From: Myxococcales bacterium
Lineage (GTDB): Bacteria; Myxococcota; Myxococcia; Myxococcales; Myxococcaceae
Assembly (NCBI GenBank): GCA_016191815.1
Contig: JACPVI010000073.1
Coordinates: 1-56,193 of the forward strand
Reading direction: 5' to 3'
DNA length: 56,193 nt
Shown here: positions 26,397-33,763 of the stretch, one piece after another
How the letters are laid out: each line of letters opens with the position of its first letter
Position numbering within the stretch: the first letter of the stretch is position 1
Translations under genes and position numbers: made by a program
The notes under the pieces: generated by a model
The model's input: only the letters and a program-made list of their open reading frames with translations
Told to the model about the DNA's origin: nothing
Database searches by the model: none

Positions 26397-27146
26397 ATGG
26401 ACGCCGTCCCCCAGAGGCTGCCCGGCTGCCCTTCCGACCTCGAGCTTGAGGAGCTCCTCGCCCAGGAGAGCGCGGCCCGCAACTGCGAGGGGCACACCTC
26501 ATCCTGCCAGAGTTGCACCGAGCGGCTGGCCTGGATGAAGACCGCCGGAGAGCACTTCACCGCCTTCGTCTTTCCGAGGACCCGGCAGGCAGTCTCCTCC
26601 GCGGTGGCTCCGAAGAGGCGCCGCTGGCTCGCCTGGGTGCCCGCCCTCGCGGCGGTGGGCGCGGCCGCCGCCTCGATGCTCCTCTTCGTCGGCCCTCCCA
26701 AGGACTACCTCGGCCAAAAGGGCGCCGCGGAGCCAGCCGGCGCCCTGGAAGTCTACCTGGGCGAAGGCGGCAAGGGCCGGAGGCTCTCCGAGGGAGACGT
26801 GGTGCATCCCGGCGATGGGCTCCGCTTCGTGATCCAGGCCCCCGGGCGGACGGTCTTCCTCTTCACCGTGGACGGCAAGGGGCAAATCTCGCGCATCTAC
26901 CCGGCGGAGGGGAAAGGCCCCGGCCCCGCGGGAGGGCTCCTCCCGGGAGGCGCTATCCTCGACGAGGTGACCGGCCCCGAGCGCATCTTCGCCGTCTACC
27001 CGGAAGGGCCGATGAGCTTCGAAGAGGTGGAGGCCGCCGCCCGCAGCGCGGTGGCCGGCAAGGGTCCGGAGGTGGTCCGCCAGCTCGAGCGCCTCCCTCT
27101 CGAGGCCCGGCAAGAGAGCGTCCTGCTCGAGAAGGTGCCCCGATGA
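26397..27146 (+). CDS. Zinc-binding anti-sigma factor with DUF4384-like C-terminal domain
   Basis: 249 residues from ATG 26397, two bases after the sigma stop. The cytoplasmic N-terminus has H33-x3-C37-x2-C40, the core of the zinc anti-sigma (ZAS) motif. One transmembrane helix follows (about 76-96). The periplasmic part (about 113-230), LEVYLGEGGKGRRLSEGDVVHPGDGLRF with VFLFTVDGKGQISRIYP, resembles DUF4384, a domain common in stress and protease-linked bacterial proteins. It should hold the sigma factor at the membrane until an envelope signal arrives. Its stop overlaps the caspase start (ATGA). Confidence 0.8.
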   Translation: MDAVPQRLPGCPSDLELEELLAQESAARNCEGHTSSCQSCTERLAWMKTAGEHFTAFVFPRTRQAVSSAVAPKRRRWLAWVPALAAVGAAAASMLLFVGPPKDYLGQKGAAEPAGALEVYLGEGGKGRRLSEGDVVHPGDGLRFVIQAPGRTVFLFTVDGKGQISRIYPAEGKGPGPAGGLLPGGAILDEVTGPERIFAVYPEGPMSFEEVEAAARSAVAGKGPEVVRQLERLPLEARQESVLLEKVPR

Positions 27147-28663
27147 GGCGTGCCGTTTTCGTCTCGCTGCTCTTTCCTACCCTCGCCGTAGCCGGGCAGG
27201 CCCGCTTCGCCTTGGCCGTCGGCTCCAACGAGGGCGCTCCGGCGCGCTCCAAGCTGTGGTTCGCCGAGCACGACGCCCAGCGGGTGGCCGACGCCCTCGC
27301 CGAGCTGGGCGAGTTTCGAAGCGAGGACATCTCGGTGCTCAAGGCGCCCACCGCCAAGGAGCTGCGGGCTGCGCTAGGCCAGCTCGCCCAAAGAGCCCAG
27401 GGGGCCTTGGACGCCGGGGAGGTGCCGCTGGTCGTCTTCTACTACTCGGGGCATGCGGATCCGCAAGGGCTGGAGCTGGGCAAGGAGCGGCTTGGCTACG
27501 GTGAGCTGTCCAAGCTCCTGCTCGGCATCCCCGAGGGAGTGCGGGTGGCCATCCTCGACGCCTGCCATTCCGGAGCCCTCACCCAGGTGAAAGGGGCCCG
27601 CCCGGCGCCGTTGGACTTCGAGGTGCCGCGCGAGCCGAGGGCGGACGGGGTGGCCATCATCACCTCCAGCTCCGCCTCGGAGGCGGCGCAGGAGTCGGCC
27701 CAGCTGGGGGGCTCCTTCTTCACTCACCACCTCACCTTGGGCCTTAGGGGGGCGGCCGACTCGGACGGCGACGGGAGAGTGACGCTGTCCGAGTCCTATC
27801 GCTACGCCTACCACCGGACCTTGGCGGCCACCTCCGAGGCGGGTGCGGCGCCGCAGCACCCCACCTACGCCATCCGGATGGCTGGCAAGGGCGAGGTGGT
27901 GCTGGTGGACTTGCGAAGGGCGCGCTCCACCCTGCAGTTCGCCGCCGGAGCCGGGCGCAGCTACCTCGTCACCCACGAGAAATCGATGGAGGTGGTGGCC
28001 GAGGTGGCCACCTCTCCCGAGCCCTTGCGGGTGGCGCTTCCGGCCGGCCGCTACCGGGTGGAGCGCATCTTCCCCGCCCCGCGCCTCACCGGGGTGCTCG
28101 AGCTTCCCGCCGAGGGCAACCTCGCGGTGGAGGACCGCGCCCTCACCGAGGTGGTGGCGGTGGCCACCCGTTCGAAGGGAGACTCGCTGCTCTTTCGCGG
28201 CACCTTTGCCTCCGCCGAGCTGTGGCTGGCCAGCCCGGTGATGAAGAACTTCGGCCCCGGCTACGGCGCGGCGGTTGGAGTGAGGCAGGACTTCCCTCAT
28301 TCCTCCGCCTTCGCCGCGCTCTCCTACTCGGAGAAGTCGGTGGACGACGAGGGCCTCCGCTACCGCTACCAGGCGGCCGCGCTGTCCGTGGGCGGCGCCT
28401 TCCGGCCAGACTTGGGACGAGTGGACCTGCTGTTGGGCGCCCAGGCCGGAGTAGCCTTCGCCGAGCAATCCTTCTCAGCAGGCCGCACCAGCGGAGACCT
28501 GGTGCTCCAGGTGGGCCCCTTCGCCGGAGTGGTGGTGCCGCTCAGGGACTGGATGGCGCTGCGCGTCACCTTGGCGGCCACCCAGCACTCCTTCAAGCTG
28601 AACGGCGCGAAGGTGGGCCGCTGGTCGGTGCAGATGTCCAGCGGCCTGGACTTCGCCCTGTAG
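27143..28663 (+). CDS. Caspase-like (C14) protease fused to a probable outer-membrane beta-barrel
   Basis: 506 residues with a signal peptide ([18 protein letters not shown]). Residues about 20-240 are a caspase/metacaspase fold with catalytic H104 in [10 protein letters not shown] and C141 in [11 protein letters not shown]. The EF-hand-like stretch [18 protein letters not shown] is usual in this group. A linker domain with strands follows (about 250-350). The last 155 residues alternate amphipathic strands and end in MSSGLDFAL, as in an eight-strand barrel. The protease would therefore face the periplasm or the surface. It is coupled by a 4-base overlap to the anti-sigma gene. Confidence 0.8.
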   Translation: MRRAVFVSLLFPTLAVAGQARFALAVGSNEGAPARSKLWFAEHDAQRVADALAELGEFRSEDISVLKAPTAKELRAALGQLAQRAQGALDAGEVPLVVFYYSGHADPQGLELGKERLGYGELSKLLLGIPEGVRVAILDACHSGALTQVKGARPAPLDFEVPREPRADGVAIITSSSASEAAQESAQLGGSFFTHHLTLGLRGAADSDGDGRVTLSESYRYAYHRTLAATSEAGAAPQHPTYAIRMAGKGEVVLVDLRRARSTLQFAAGAGRSYLVTHEKSMEVVAEVATSPEPLRVALPAGRYRVERIFPAPRLTGVLELPAEGNLAVEDRALTEVVAVATRSKGDSLLFRGTFASAELWLASPVMKNFGPGYGAAVGVRQDFPHSSAFAALSYSEKSVDDEGLRYRYQAAALSVGGAFRPDLGRVDLLLGAQAGVAFAEQSFSAGRTSGDLVLQVGPFAGVVVPLRDWMALRVTLAATQHSFKLNGAKVGRWSVQMSSGLDFAL

Positions 28664-28670
28664 AAACGCG

Positions 28671-28700
28671 ACTTCCCACTTTTCCGCAGGTCGGTGTTAG
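28671..28700 (+). promoter_or_regulatory. Second copy of the ECF-type promoter, before the Cys-rich lipoprotein
   Basis: ACTTCCCA (28671-28678), TTTTC (28680-28684) and CGGTGTTAG (28692-28700) match the copy at 25866-25895 base for base, with the same spacing. An ATG at 28708 lies 7 bases after it, in frame with the main start at 28744. Confidence 0.7.
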
Positions 28701-28743
28701 GGGCGGCATGAACGGCCGAACCACGAAATTCGGGAGGAAGACC

Positions 28744-30639
28744 ATGAAAAAGCTCTTGTGTACCGCCGCGCTGGCCGCGCTGTTTAGCTGTGCCCGCGAC
28801 GGGCTGATCGACTCGAATGGGGAGACCGGCGTCCGGGACATCGGAGCCGCCGGCGGGACCCTCAAAGGCAGCGGAGTCACCGTGGTGGTGCCGGCCGGGG
28901 CGCTCTCCGGCACCAGGCGCCTCACCATCGAGAAGGCCCCCGAGGGGAACCCGGGCGGCTTCGCCGGCACGCCGGTGGAGCTGGGGCCCTCCGGCACCGA
29001 GTTCGCCGCTCCGGTGCAGGTGCAGTTCAGCTTCGATCCCGCCTCCCTCCCCTCACCGGAATTGCCGGAGCTGGCCAGGGTGGCCACGGTGGTGAACGGC
29101 GACTGGGAGCCGCTCCCCGACGGAGCGGTGGACGCCGCCGCCGGCACGGTCAGCGGCACCACCACCCACTTCAGCCGCTTCGGGGTGATTCAAATCTGCG
29201 GCAACGCGAGGAAGTGCCCCGCCGGCGAGGCGTGCATCAAGCACCGCTGCACAGCGAAGGAAATCTGCGACGACGCCCGGGACAACGACAAGGACGGGCT
29301 CTTGGACTGCGCGGACCCCGATTGCGCCGCTTTCCCGGCCTGCGCCAAGGCCTGCTGCTTCGACACCATCGCCATGGCCTGTGTCAGCTCCTGCTGCCAG
29401 AACGGCGCCTGCATCGGCAACTGCTATTGCGGCGCCGGCTGGTGCTCCTGGTGCGCCGGCGGAGGCACCGAGTCGAGCTGCAGCGACGGCGTGGACAACG
29501 ACCAGGACGGCTTCGTGGACTGCGCCGATCCGGACTGCGCTTCGGACCCTGCCTGCTCCACGCCGAAGGAGATCTGCAACAACGGCGTGGACGACGACAA
29601 GGACGGCGCGGTGGACTGCCTGGACTCCGACTGCGCGTCGGATCCCAACGCCTGTCCGACCTGCTGCTTCGACACCATCGCGATGGCCTGTGTCACCTCT
29701 TGCTGCCAGAACGGCGTCTGCATCGGCAACTGCTACTGCGGCACCTCCCTGTGCGGAAAGTGCGGGACCTCTCCGGAGGTGTGCACCGACGGGCTCGACA
29801 ACGACAAGGACGGCCTCGTCGACTGCGCCGACCAGGACTGCGCGCAGGACCCTTCCTGCGGCACCCAGACCAAGGAGCTGAACTGCTCCAACGGCATCGA
29901 CGACGACCGCGACGGCGCGGTGGACTGCCAGGACACCGACTGCCACTCCTCCACGAGCTGCAGCTGCACCCCGCAAGGCACCATCAACTGCTGCTACTCG
30001 AAGTGCGCCCCCAACGAGACGCTGCAGTGCCTGGGCGGCAACATCTGCGGCTACCCCTGCACGTGCGTGCCGAGCTCCGCCGACGCCGGAGTGGCCGACG
30101 CCGGCAGCGCGCTCTCCTGGTACACCACCTGCGGCGACCCGGTCTGCCGCGGCTGGACCGCCAAGGCCGGCGTCCCTTTGTGCACCACCGAGAAGGAGGG
30201 GAACCCCTGCAGCGTGGACGGCGCCCAGTGCGACCCGCAGGATCCCTGCAACGTGCTCCTCCAGTGCGCCTCCAAGGATCCCAAGCAGGGCGGGATGTGC
30301 CCCATCTCCCGCGCGCGCTTCAAGGAGGACATCGAGCTGGTCACCAAGGCGGAGCTCCTGCGCTACCACGACGAGCTGATGGGCCTGCCGCTGGCCACCT
30401 ACCGCTACAAGGAGGGCCTGGGCCAAAACCGCCACCTCGGCTTCATCATCGACGGCAACGAGTCGCTGATCTGCGTGCGGCCCGAGCGCGACCAGGTGGA
30501 CGTCTACGGCTACACCAGCATGGCGGTGGCGGCGCTCAAGGTGCAGGCGGCGCAGCTCGCCGAGCTGAGAGAGGAGCTGGCCTCGCTCAAGGCTTCCCTC
30601 CCCCGAGAGCCAGCGCGGAAGGCTCACCGCGCCCGCTGA
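28744..30639 (+). CDS. Cys-rich lipoprotein with ZU5-like, DxDxDG repeat and S74-chaperone-like domains
   Basis: 631 residues from ATG 28744, after a strong GGGAGGAAG site. ATG 28708 is in frame and could add 12 residues. The signal ends in a lipobox (LAALFSC). Domains in order: a ZU5-like region (about 27-130, [18 protein letters not shown]). Then five Cys-framed calcium-type repeats of the form NGxDDDxDGxVDCxDxDC (about 175-410), and between them two copies of a [11 protein letters not shown] module. From S522 on, [20 protein letters not shown] and a terminal coiled coil resemble the peptidase S74 intramolecular chaperone, with the Ser-Lys pair S522/K527. I infer trimerisation and possible self-cleavage. 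Confidence 0.7.
   Translation: MKKLLCTAALAALFSCARDGLIDSNGETGVRDIGAAGGTLKGSGVTVVVPAGALSGTRRLTIEKAPEGNPGGFAGTPVELGPSGTEFAAPVQVQFSFDPASLPSPELPELARVATVVNGDWEPLPDGAVDAAAGTVSGTTTHFSRFGVIQICGNARKCPAGEACIKHRCTAKEICDDARDNDKDGLLDCADPDCAAFPACAKACCFDTIAMACVSSCCQNGACIGNCYCGAGWCSWCAGGGTESSCSDGVDNDQDGFVDCADPDCASDPACSTPKEICNNGVDDDKDGAVDCLDSDCASDPNACPTCCFDTIAMACVTSCCQNGVCIGNCYCGTSLCGKCGTSPEVCTDGLDNDKDGLVDCADQDCAQDPSCGTQTKELNCSNGIDDDRDGAVDCQDTDCHSSTSCSCTPQGTINCCYSKCAPNETLQCLGGNICGYPCTCVPSSADAGVADAGSALSWYTTCGDPVCRGWTAKAGVPLCTTEKEGNPCSVDGAQCDPQDPCNVLLQCASKDPKQGGMCPISRARFKEDIELVTKAELLRYHDELMGLPLATYRYKEGLGQNRHLGFIIDGNESLICVRPERDQVDVYGYTSMAVAALKVQAAQLAELREELASLKASLPREPARKAHRAR
29352..29742 (+). repeat. Internal duplication of the [11 protein letters not shown] module
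   Basis: Two nearly identical stretches of about 82 bases, 29352-29433 and 29661-29742, lie 309 bases apart inside the Cys-rich lipoprotein gene. They encode [11 protein letters not shown](S/T)SCCQNG and the following CIGNCYCG. Each unit includes one flanking DxDxDG repeat pair, so the gene appears to have grown by tandem duplication of a 103-codon unit. Confidence 0.75.
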
Positions 30640-30677
30640 CAGGGTTGCACAGGACTCACCGTCCTCTCGGATGACCG

Positions 30678-30705
30678 CCGGCTCGCGCTCCTTGGCGCGG
30701 GCCGG
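30678..30705 (+). terminator. Possible terminator hairpin after the Cys-rich lipoprotein
   Basis: CCGGCTCGCG (30678-30687) pairs with CGCGGGCCGG (30696-30705) around an 8-base loop, with one T-G wobble. No U-tract follows. It sits 40 bases after the stop and would close the sigma-regulated transcript. Confidence 0.45.
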
Positions 30706-30747
30706 CGCCGTTGCCAAAAGGGGTGGGCGGTGAAACGATCGTGGGGG

Positions 30748-30996
30748 ATGGAGCCCACCGCGCAGCGCGTCAAGATCGTCGGCCACCGCAGGCAGCCCAG
30801 CGGAGGCCTGGTTGCCGCGGCGCCGCTCTTGGAGCTGGTCGTGCGCCTCCGCGGCAACAAGCCGTTCCTCCCCAAGGGCGTGCATCGGTTCACCACACAC
30901 GAGGAGAGCAACGCGTGGTCGATGCGAATGATGGCGCGCCGCTTGAATCCCGACCTCCCACGCTCGCCGACCTCGTCTCACTTTGCCGGAACCTGA
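30748..30996 (+). CDS. Small protein paired with a nucleotidyltransferase, possible AbiEi-like partner
   Basis: 82 residues from ATG 30748 (GTG 30730 in the same frame would add six). The segment LRGNKPFLPKGVHRFTTHEESNAW is of a type I recall as the small first gene before AbiEii-like nucleotidyltransferases in myxobacteria. The C-terminal 30 residues overlap the second gene in another frame. Overlap of 82 bases with its partner suggests translational coupling. No wing or HTH motif is clear. Role as antitoxin is inferred from position only. Confidence 0.5.
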   Translation: MEPTAQRVKIVGHRRQPSGGLVAAAPLLELVVRLRGNKPFLPKGVHRFTTHEESNAWSMRMMARRLNPDLPRSPTSSHFAGT

Positions 30997-31409
30997 ACCG
31001 AGAAGGGGCACGGTACGTGGTCGTGGGCGGCATGGCGGTGATCCAAGCCGGCTTCGTGCGCGCGACCGAGGACGTCGATCTACTGATCGAGGCCAGCTCC
31101 GACAACGTCGCGCGGGTGCGGAGAGCTCTATCCAGCCTTCCCGATCGAGCGGCCCTCGAGGTTCGCGACGACGACGTGCACCAGTACGTGGTCGTGCGCG
31201 TGGCGGATGAAATCGTCGTCGATCTCATGAAGTCCGCTTGCGGCATCGAGTACGAAGAGGCAAGCCGGGAGGTGGAAGTAGTGACCATCGAGGGCGTCCC
31301 CATTCCCTTCGCCCGGCCGGAGCTGCTCTGGCGCATGAAGCAAACGGTTCGCGAGAAGGACAAGCTCGACCGGCTTTTCCTGGCGCACCTGTTGCCGCGC
31401 CCGCCATGA
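30915..31409 (+). CDS. AbiEii-like nucleotidyltransferase
   Basis: 164 residues from GTG 30915. The nucleotidyltransferase core reads YVVVGGMAVIQAGFVRATEDVDLLIE, with the GG motif and the paired acidic residues. The third acidic residue is in DEIVVDLMK. This is the AbiEii/DUF6036-type fold found in type IV toxin-antitoxin and phage-defence pairs. The C-terminal part (RPELLWRMKQTVREKDKLDRLFL) is the usual helical end. The start is uncertain because the frame is open upstream. Confidence 0.7.
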   Translation: MVDANDGAPLESRPPTLADLVSLCRNLNREGARYVVVGGMAVIQAGFVRATEDVDLLIEASSDNVARVRRALSSLPDRAALEVRDDDVHQYVVVRVADEIVVDLMKSACGIEYEEASREVEVVTIEGVPIPFARPELLWRMKQTVREKDKLDRLFLAHLLPRPP

Positions 31410-31560
31410 GCTTCATCGCTGATCGGCGGCGTCCTGTCGGCCTTCGACCATGCCGCCCGCTCTCCTTTTCGCGGGGAGTTGGGCATACTCGCGCCGCGGC
31501 TTCCGATCCGGCCGCGCTTGCGCCCTTCGCGCCTGCCCGCGGCGGGGGAAAAGGAGCGGC

Positions 31561-33132
31561 ATGAGGCGCCTTAGGGTGGGGGTCCTGGACCTCCTCAGCA
31601 ACGACTTGCACGAGCCCTATTTCCAGCGGCGCGTGCTCGCCCCCAACTACTCCTCGGTGATGCCCCAGTGCGTCGGGGTCTGGGCGGAGGAGCTGGGCCA
31701 CCAGGTCTTCTACGAGACCTTCACCGGCCGAGAGGAGGTCCTGGAGCGCTTCCCCGAGGACCTGGATGTCCTCTTCATCTCCTGCTTCAGCCGCGCCTCC
31801 TTCCTCGCCTACGGCCTCTCCCAGGCCTTCCGCAGGAAGGGCGTGGTGACGGTCTTGGGAGGCCCCCACGCCCGCTCCTTCTTCGGGCACGCCAGGCGCT
31901 ACTTCGACTACGTCTGCCTGCTCACCGACCGCGAGCTGATCCGTTCCCTCTTGTCCGGCCCGAGCCAGCAGCGCCAAGGGCTGGTCCTGGAGGCGCCGGA
32001 GCAGCCCAGGTCCCTCCCCGGCCTGCGGGAGCGCTCCCGGTTCGTGGACGTGGGAATCCGGAAGAGCACCTTCCTCTTCCGGGCGGTGCCGATCCTCGGC
32101 AGCCTGGGCTGCCCCTACTCGTGCGGCTTCTGCGTCGACGCGTCCATCCCCTACCGGCCGCTCCCTTTCGAGGGGCTGGTGGACGACCTCCGCTGCGTCG
32201 AGGAGCGCTATGGCCAAAGCACCATGGTCGGCTGGCACGACCCGAACTTCGGCGTGCGCTTCAAGGACTACATGCGGGCCATCGACCTCTCCGGCACCCG
32301 CCTGATGCACGTCGCCGAGAGCAGCCTCTCCATCTTGAGCGAGGCGAGGCTGCGCGCGCTGGAGGAGCGCCGCTTCGTGGCGATGCTCCCCGGGATCGAG
32401 TCCTGGTTCGACTGCGGCCCAAAGGGCGGGGCGGCCAAGCTGGTCGGAGAGAAGAAGGCCCTCCGGGTGGCCGAGCACCTGAACCTGGTGCAGCGCCACA
32501 TCCCCTACGTCCAGGCCAACTTCGTGCTCGGGCTGGACAGCGACTCGGGCGATGAGCCGTGGTCGCTCACCAAGCGGTTCGTCGAGCTGTCTCCCGGAGT
32601 TCTCCCCACGTTCTCCCTGATGACCGACTTCGGGAACGCGCCGCTCAGCGAAGAGCTGAGGGCGCAGGGGCGTACCTTGAGAGTGCCCTACCCGCTCCTG
32701 GACAACAACTTCGCGGTCAACATCACCCTCAAGCACTACTCGCCGCTCGAGTTCTACGACCGGGTGATCGACCTCAACGAGCAATGCTTCTCCCGCCGCG
32801 CCTTCTGGAGGAGGTTCCGCACCACGCCCCACTGGCTGGTGAAGCTGATCAACCTCGGCCGGGCGATGGGAGAGGGGCGCGGGCGCCTCGCCCACTACCG
32901 GCTGGTCCGGGAGCGGCTGGCAAAGGACCAGGGCTTCCACCGCTTCGCCAAAGGAGAGCAGCCGCTGGCGCCGGAGTCCTTTTTCCAGGACATCCGCCGG
33001 CAGCTCGGGCGCTACCAGGAGCTGGTGCCTCCCGAGCTCTTGACCCCGGAGGGATTCCTCGGCTCGGTCGAGGCCGCCGAGGGTGCGTGCGCGAGAGCCC
33101 CCTCCCGGGCTGCGACAGGGAACGTCGCCTGA
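31561..33132 (+). CDS. Radical SAM protein with B12-binding-like N-terminal domain
   Basis: 523 residues. Residues about 1-160 form a Rossmann-like domain (VGVLDLLS, DVLFISCFSRASF, VVTVLGGPHARSF) as in cobalamin-binding radical SAM enzymes. The canonical DxHxxG histidine is not visible, so cobalamin binding may be base-off or lost. The [4Fe-4S] motif is C184-P-Y-S-C188-G-F-C191. Conserved downstream segments include WHDPNFGVRF and ANFVLGLDSDSG. No biosynthetic partner genes adjoin it, so the substrate is open. The start follows a GGAGC box; an alternative upstream in-frame start is unlikely. Confidence 0.8.
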   Translation: MRRLRVGVLDLLSNDLHEPYFQRRVLAPNYSSVMPQCVGVWAEELGHQVFYETFTGREEVLERFPEDLDVLFISCFSRASFLAYGLSQAFRRKGVVTVLGGPHARSFFGHARRYFDYVCLLTDRELIRSLLSGPSQQRQGLVLEAPEQPRSLPGLRERSRFVDVGIRKSTFLFRAVPILGSLGCPYSCGFCVDASIPYRPLPFEGLVDDLRCVEERYGQSTMVGWHDPNFGVRFKDYMRAIDLSGTRLMHVAESSLSILSEARLRALEERRFVAMLPGIESWFDCGPKGGAAKLVGEKKALRVAEHLNLVQRHIPYVQANFVLGLDSDSGDEPWSLTKRFVELSPGVLPTFSLMTDFGNAPLSEELRAQGRTLRVPYPLLDNNFAVNITLKHYSPLEFYDRVIDLNEQCFSRRAFWRRFRTTPHWLVKLINLGRAMGEGRGRLAHYRLVRERLAKDQGFHRFAKGEQPLAPESFFQDIRRQLGRYQELVPPELLTPEGFLGSVEAAEGACARAPSRAATGNVA

Positions 33133-33179
33133 GCCCGAGCTGACCTTGGGAGAGTGAGCGAAGCGCGCGGGCCGAGGGC

Positions 33180-33695
33180 TCAGCCTTCCACCTGCTCCCT
33201 GGGGAGCCGCGCGTAGGCGAAGAAGGAGAAGTAGTCGTCCAAGGAGGCGTCCACCGCCAGCGTCACCTTGCACTTCGTGCACTGCTGCGCGAGCAGGTGT
33301 CGGAGCAGGGAGGTGTCTTGATAGGCGGCGCGGAGCTTCCCGCTGGAGTAGACGGGGAAGGATTCGACGTGGCAGACCGGGCAGTACATCGGGACCACCA
33401 CCGACTCCACCCGGCATTCGCCCAGGAAGTCCCGCAGCATGTTCATCGAGCCGACCACCTGGGGCGAGCAGGCTCGCAGGGTCAGCCGGGACCCGCACTT
33501 CTTCACGAAGCTCAGCCAGCGGACGATGCCGGCGGAAGTCACCCGCTCCACGCTGCGCAGGTCGAGGATGATCGGGCTCTCGATTTCCTTCAGGGCGTCG
33601 GGGACGAAGTGCTCGTCGATTTCACCGTCGAACTTCACCACCGCCGGCTGAGGAGGCGTCTCGATCCGCCACATCAAGGGTGACATTGGCCGCAT
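33180..33695 (-). CDS. STAS-like protein with C-terminal zinc-binding cysteines
   Basis: 171 residues (ATG 33695; ATG 33686 is also in frame). The N-terminal half resembles an anti-anti-sigma STAS domain: VVKFDGEIDEHFVPDALKEI, IILDLRSVERVTSAGIVRWL. The phosphorylatable position reads TSAG with Ser. The C-terminal half has CPVCHVESF and CTKCKVTLAVD, a four-Cys zinc ribbon-like pair. No kinase or phosphatase partner adjoins it. It converges with the radical SAM gene and is followed on its strand by the second propeller lipoprotein further on. Confidence 0.7.
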   Translation of the reverse strand: MRPMSPLMWRIETPPQPAVVKFDGEIDEHFVPDALKEIESPIILDLRSVERVTSAGIVRWLSFVKKCGSRLTLRACSPQVVGSMNMLRDFLGECRVESVVVPMYCPVCHVESFPVYSSGKLRAAYQDTSLLRHLLAQQCTKCKVTLAVDASLDDYFSFFAYARLPREQVEG

Positions 33696-33763
33696 GTTAG
33701 GCGCCCGTGAGGGCTTCCGCTACGGACCTGGAGCGCGCGGGGAACGGCCTGGGCTCTGTCGGT

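Noticed and set aside
29053-31011. A 652-codon minus-strand frame rich in Val/Ala/Gly repeats, opposite the Cys-rich lipoprotein
   Set aside because: Its repeats are the exact antisense of the DxDxDG units on the plus strand, and it has no signal, start context or domain sense.
31225-33498. A 757-codon minus-strand frame
   Set aside because: Shadow of the radical SAM gene; no recognisable domain.
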